DNA of 64,000 nt from Flabesymbios commensalis (Eukaryota; Annelida; Polychaeta; Terebellida; Flabelligeridae), in assembly GCA_964017125.1 (NCBI GenBank), contig OZ024915.1:20840553-20904552 (forward strand). Direction: 5' to 3'. The notes under the pieces are model-generated. The model worked only from the letters and a program-made list of their open reading frames with translations, was not told the DNA's origin and searched no databases. Numbering within the stretch: position 1 is the stretch's first letter; the number at the start of each line of letters is the position of its first letter. The position numbers and the translations under genes are program-made. This document shows positions 59,187 to 64,000 of the stretch, in pieces.

Positions 59187-59797
59187 TACTGGTATAATTC
59201 TGGCAAAGACATAACCCTTGTGCTGCTGGGACCATGTTAACTCATTTCAAATAAAAAAAATTTGGAGAGATTTTGAACCTGGAAATTGCGATAGAAACAA
59301 ACAATTCAGCAGCATAGGGGTTAACTTTACTTTATTTTCATTATTTTTATAAAGTTTGTTCAACTACAGCAATTGCCTCAGAAAGACCATTCATTTGCTC
59401 TAGTGTGACTGGACTTGAAGGAATAATGACGGCAAGTGATAGTGGCTAATGGTACTGGTACTTTCCATGTACATGTACTACAGAAAATTGCATTCAACAT
59501 CATTGTGAATTTTATTAAATAATAATATTAATATACTTAATATTAAATACAAAAGATTTCCGGAGAAATTCAACATGAAGCTAGTTAACAGTCAGACAGT
59601 GTTCAGCTTTGGAATCAAAATGTACATTCTTAGTACTTGGAAAAGTAGAGCAATTGTATTCACCTGATTATGGATATTTAGTTATTTTCAAATAAAAAAT
59701 TGAACTAGGATCAGTTCTGAGTACTGCGAGTAGCATATTTGTCTCTCTTATCACAAAGGAGCTTGTTTTTAGGAAGACGCCACAGATGGATAGAGAT
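59187..59797. other. Noncoding stretch
   Basis: Nothing recognised up to the start of the second duplicated copy. Confidence 0.35.
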
Positions 59798-60303
59798 GCA
59801 TATTTTGCTTAATAGTAATGGTCTAGCTATCTGGTCCGATTTTCCAGATAGGGCATACATTTTGGGGCGATGTTAGTGAATCGCGATAATGAAAACACTT
59901 GTTGATCGGGAAAAAGTCAAGGTCATAGCGGTCGCAGAAAAGTCAAATGTGAAATTAAGCAGCCATGATCAACCTGTATGTGAAGTTTTATGTGCATTCC
60001 AGTTAGGTGGAACAAGTTATAGTACTAAAAGCGGAGGACAGACAGATGGACGGTGAGGACAATAGGCATCCGCCAAAATTTTGCCCTAGAAAACCCTTTG
60101 GTCTCCATGATTTATATAAACACATTATATCGCTTTAAGGGTAAATTCACTCTGCGAATATGACAAATTTGAATGAGTAATGCCGCACTAATATCAAATG
60201 AAGAGATTTAATCCTGTGGTAACTGAAAATTTCAATTGAACAGTTCAGAAGTGTTTAAGGTAATAGCGAGATACGGTTATTTAACATATTATTCGTGCTT
60301 TAA

Positions 60304-60548
60304 CCCTTTCAAGCCTGAGTTTACCATAGTCATCTTCATCCACTACAAGCCGCGAATTGCTGTCGCAATTCTCGACTTGTAGTGGATGAAGATGATTTGC
60401 TGTGGTTTAAAAAATAAAGAAAATTGCCATGAATTGGTAAACCAGTTGCATGAAAATATTCGTTCTAAAACCCTTGGTTTTAGGAAAATTAAGTCTATTT
60501 TTCAGGGATGTAAAATGATGCTTCAATGCATCGCGAGGGCTTAAAGGG
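60304..60548. mobile_element. TTAA-flanked MITE (CCCTTTCAAGCC family)
   Basis: Sister of 53941-54183, with TTAA at 60300-60303 and 60549-60552. Confidence 0.85.
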
Positions 60549-61270
60549 TTAAATGACAGGTAATTTATGGCTGAAAATGCCTTATTTATACAGTTTCGGC
60601 CTGACATATAAAGCTACCTGTATATACTCTACACACACTTGGGAATTGTGGGTCACGATTCTATGAAACACAGTTATATCACTGGAAACCCTTTTGAATG
60701 GCTACTCGGTGAAAATAATGTTATATAAGCCCCCAAACCCATACTTCATTGTATTAGATTGCTAGGTAAAAACATTGCAGGCCAAGGCTATTGAGTATCA
60801 CAGAATAGCGCGTCACAACTACAAGTAAGTGAAGATTTGAAACATCCACCGGTATTAGGGAACTGAAAAAGTTAAATGACAACCGTTAACAAATAACAAA
60901 ACATCAATTGTTATTACAATTTATTGTGGATTATTTACAGGCAGCCAATGAAAACATATTCATTAAGAAAATACATATACAACCATTTCCATTTGATCGA
61001 AATTGTGAACAATTTATGGACATAATTATTTGTGTATGAAAAAAAGTAGTACCGTATATCCCCGTGTATAATGCGATGTTTTTTCTTAGCTATTCATGTC
61101 ACAAAAAGGCACCTCGTATTATACATAGATGTAGAATTTAATACAATTTTTTAGCTCTGTAGCGGTAGTTCAGCGGTAAGTTTTCTAGCGGTAGAAACGT
61201 AGGCTAGTCGGCGTGTATGGTATTAAGCAGGCCTATACACACGATACAACAAGACTGTTCCTTTCCAACT

Positions 61271-61380
61271 AGTAGCAAACAAGAGACGTTCACCCAGTGC
61301 TGGTACAATGTTGGGCCACCGTCAGCGATGCTGGCACAACACTGTACCAGCATTGGGTGAATGTGTCGTGTTTGCTGGGA
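61271..61380. repeat. GACGTT-hairpin repeat nested in the Tc1-like element
   Basis: It starts TAGCAAACAAGAGACGTTC-like and ends GTGTCGTGTTTGCTGGGA. Arms pair around CCGTCAGCGATGC. Confidence 0.75.
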
Positions 61381-62061
61381 GCCCCCGTCTCACATTCCCG
61401 CCGACGCGCGTGGCACGTTTGACAACCACGGGCAGATATATGACGTCGTTAGTCTGCAACCAATTCACACTCCTGACCTGTTCATTTATATTAATAATGA
61501 TTTAATCTAAGTTGCCTTTCACATGGGCGTGTTCTATTGTGTACGACAAATCTGAACATGATATTTTCCTATTGGAATGAGAGAATGCGTTGATGAAATA
61601 TAACAGGATATCACTGTTTATATCTCCTATCGCAAATTCTATACATATAGGCTTCAGAATGTCCATATTGCTGGGATAACATTAACACCTACCGCTGTTG
61701 CCGCGGCTGATACGGTATTGAGCAAATGGTGGTATCTGTTAGCTGTAGTTCATGAAGCGCTGCTGTGTTATTGCACCCGGACACCTTATACAACCAAACA
61801 CCTCTTGTGTCTAGACAATGCGGCTAGTCTGCAAATGTTTTACAATCACATTGCATCTTGGAATGTTCTTATTTGAGCACGACGATGTTAAAATATGATC
61901 TTTGTAATAGATCAATTAAAATAATATAAATTTGTCGGCGAAATATAAATACGGGTATTTTAAAATCTGTGTGTATATATATGTAGCCTATGCAGGCCTC
62001 AGAATGTCTGCCCATCGAGACAGTCCCGATGACATCCACTCTGCCGTGGAAAATGGAAATA

Positions 62062-62096
62062 CAGTATCTGCTTACTTTACAAGTAAGCAGATACTG
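62062..62096. repeat. CAGTATCTGCTTACT hairpin
   Basis: 15-base arms with a short TTACA loop. Related to 52862-52906. Confidence 0.7.
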
Positions 62097-62429
62097 CCCT
62101 TTGGTTTTGTAGAGCTGTACTGTTGCCGCTGTTCCCGTCATTGAGCATCGTCTATGCAGGTGTCACAGCGCTATATATTAGTATAAGATAATATCCATGC
62201 CTCACATTTAAATGGCCCGGAACGCTGCGACCGGGACGCTGCCGACATCCAAAATTTGAGGTCGTATTATACAGAGGGGTAGACGTTTTTCAGGTCATCC
62301 TAGGCCTCAAATCTTAACTCGTATTATACATGGCGTCGCACTATACGCGGGGATATACGGTAGTTGAGATTTACAATAACTCCAAGCATATTGGAGGGAA
62401 TTGTAAAAAAAACAGAAAAACGCGTAGTA

Positions 62430-62485
62430 TCCCTGCAAACACGGCACATCTACACAATGTTTGACCAATGTTGGCCCACTGTCCA
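62430..62485. repeat. Half of a GACGTT-hairpin repeat, right arm lost
   Basis: It equals 54754-54809 and then jumps to sequence equal to 55223. The deletion starts close to the hairpin centre. Confidence 0.75.
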
Positions 62486-62903
62486 ACTGCAAAAAGGAGG
62501 ATCATTTATTAAATACACACCTCACTTAAGACTATTGTCATTCATTTGATGCTGACCTTGCTGACAAAATGGAAGCCTTAAAAATAACATCACATAAACA
62601 TATTTTATTATTTACAATCGCTACTTAAGATATCTACATGTATATAACATGTAATTCAGCTCAGTCAACATTATTCTTCTGGAGAAAGTATAAAACTGTT
62701 TAAAACCAATTTGAATTTCAGGCTGATGTTACTTTCTTGATTAACCCTTAACCCTTAAAGCGCTGAATTAATTTGTGAAAAACATCGCAACCAAAGTTTT
62801 TTTTTCAATTTGAAATCATCATAAATGTCTTAGTTAGTTCTTGACGATTTATTCCAATACCTATGTTATGGGTCTAGGGCCATTATATTTTTTTTTACTT
62901 TTA

Positions 62904-62985
62904 CACTGCGGGGATAGACTTAAGTCGTCAGAATCTGACGTCTGTAGACGTCAGATTCTGACGACTTAAGTCGATCCCCGCACTG
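62904..62985. repeat. 84-bp palindrome, copy 2
   Basis: Sister of 55639-55722, but with better pairing (GACTTAAGTCG words on both arms). Confidence 0.8.
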
Positions 62986-63742
62986 TTCAGAGTAAAGCGT
63001 TAAGCTGAATAATTGAATTTTTTGCTCACTTTAACTTGTCTCACTATCGCGATCCATGTCACGATCCACATCTCCAACTGGGACAAAATTACCCATATTT
63101 GTCTAATTTGAGAACAAACATTTGAAAATCGTGATGTTTAAACAATCATTTAATTCCCAATAACTGTGATTTGATCGGCTAATACCAGTAAAACGACAAT
63201 AGTTGTGTTTGGCTGGTTAATTAACTCTGATACAGGGTTTTGTGTAAAATATCCTTTAGTTTATGTACAAACCATAAATCAAGCACTTAGTCTGTATTGT
63301 TATTCATGGTAAAACATAACAAATCTCTCGGTTGTGCACAGAGGTATGGGTAAAAAGGTTTGGATTTACTTCATAGTACATTTATCATTTGTCATCATAT
63401 CACTATATTTAAGTTTTTCATCAGTTACAATATAGCAATAAACTAAAGAAAACAATATGGAGTAATGTAGATAAATAACATCAAAAACAAATAACACTTG
63501 ATAAAATTGCTTGGGTAGATCTGTAGACTTGGCATTCAAAAGTACATATTCAAAAGTACATACCGGTAATTGATGATGCAAACATTTTCTAAGAAATATG
63601 TACTTTTTTGTCCCATATTTATACCACCTAATTTTTTTATTTTCTTTATTTATGGTTTGTACATAATTTTAAATGCTTATTAAAGCACTAAACTAAAGGA
63701 TATTTTACACAAAAATATATCAGCATTGTAAGGGAATAAAAT

Positions 63743-63847
63743 CACAGCACACAGACATTAAATCAATGTTGGTTTAACATTGGTCGAACATCGTAAGTGG
63801 TTGACCGACGTTAAACCAGAAATAATTCAACGTCTTGTGTCTGCTGG
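63743..63847. repeat. GACGTT-hairpin repeat, copy 2
   Basis: Sister of 56479-56584. Confidence 0.7.
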
Positions 63848-63958
63848 GTTAGATTTCCCTTGAAACTGTGACACTGATGTAAGTTGTGACTTAATTTTCA
63901 CAAATCAAAGTAATTATCAGCCAATTGAGTTTTGGATTACATAGAGACACTACTTTAA

Positions 63959-64000
63959 CCCTTTAACCGCCAGTGCCGAATATATTGGGTTTTCCACTCA
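63959..64000. mobile_element. CCCTTTAACCGCC MITE cut by the window edge
   Basis: It begins CCCTTTAACCGCC after TTAA (63955-63958). Sister of 56695-56927. Confidence 0.7.

Larger units (their letters stand above)
61052..62360. mobile_element. Non-autonomous Tc1/mariner-type element
   Basis: Ends CCGTATATCCCCGTGTAT and, inverted, ATACGCGGGGATATACGG are flanked by TA on each side (61050-61051 and 62361-62362). The sister duplication at 54681-54690 shows the pre-insertion site with a single TA. The inner sequence AATGCGATG-type words and GTATTATACA recur near both ends. No transposase frame is seen. It carries a GACGTT-hairpin repeat (61271-61380) and a small hairpin (62062-62096). Confidence 0.85.
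59798..64000. repeat. Second large direct duplication, copy 2 (runs off the window)
   Basis: It repeats 53441 onward. It differs by a 1.31 kb Tc1-like insertion (61052-62360) and by a loss of about 412 bases equal to 54810-55222, the junction being at about 62485. Confidence 0.85.

Overview
This window looks like genomic DNA from a marine invertebrate animal. It is AT-rich, has spliced genes, SINE/LINE/MITE load, the frequent word AGGCCTA, and a gene for a large secreted CUB-like/C-type-lectin protein. I cannot name the species. Almost all recognisable content is mobile DNA; one host gene is visible.

Left part (1-15190): a broken Ty3/Gypsy-type gag fossil (3824-4460, minus) is split by a 3.8 kb DNA element with 0.65 kb inverted ends. 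A decayed plus-strand LINE (8654-12602) follows. It has taken at least four later insertions: a 122-bp near-perfect palindrome, an 0.8 kb long-TIR element, a small hairpin and a dimeric tRNA-type SINE. Part of it is also duplicated in tandem. A pogo/Tigger-like end (13084-13277) and a second LINE relic (14200-15185) come next.

Host gene (16785-19274, minus): a signal peptide and a long first exon with CUB-like segments are followed, across a phase-2 intron, by an exon with the first half of a C-type lectin domain. The remaining exons were not found.

Middle part (22080-46186): a 4.85 kb segment is repeated in tandem (22080-26926 and 26927-46186). The second copy is split by a 14.4 kb nest. 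That nest is an almost complete minus-strand LINE (27021-41442), whose ORF1 carries an SGNH/GDSL esterase domain and whose ORF2 carries endonuclease and reverse transcriptase. The esterase end of ORF1 is itself interrupted by an 8.67 kb Mutator-like DNA transposon (30812-39476). The transposon has a DDE transposase, a spliced PHD-finger exon and ends built from ~200-bp tandem units. The first tandem copy keeps the unoccupied LINE target.

Right part (46187-64000): an unfamiliar element with TGTCACGGTTT ends and decayed open frames lies at 46590-48364. A second direct duplication (from 53441 and from 59798, running off the window) follows. Its later copy holds a 1.3 kb Tc1/mariner-type element whose empty TA site is preserved in the earlier copy. 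Throughout the window there is a family of ~100-bp hairpin repeats with CCCAGCAAACACGAGACGTT-like ends, plus several TTAA-flanked MITE families.
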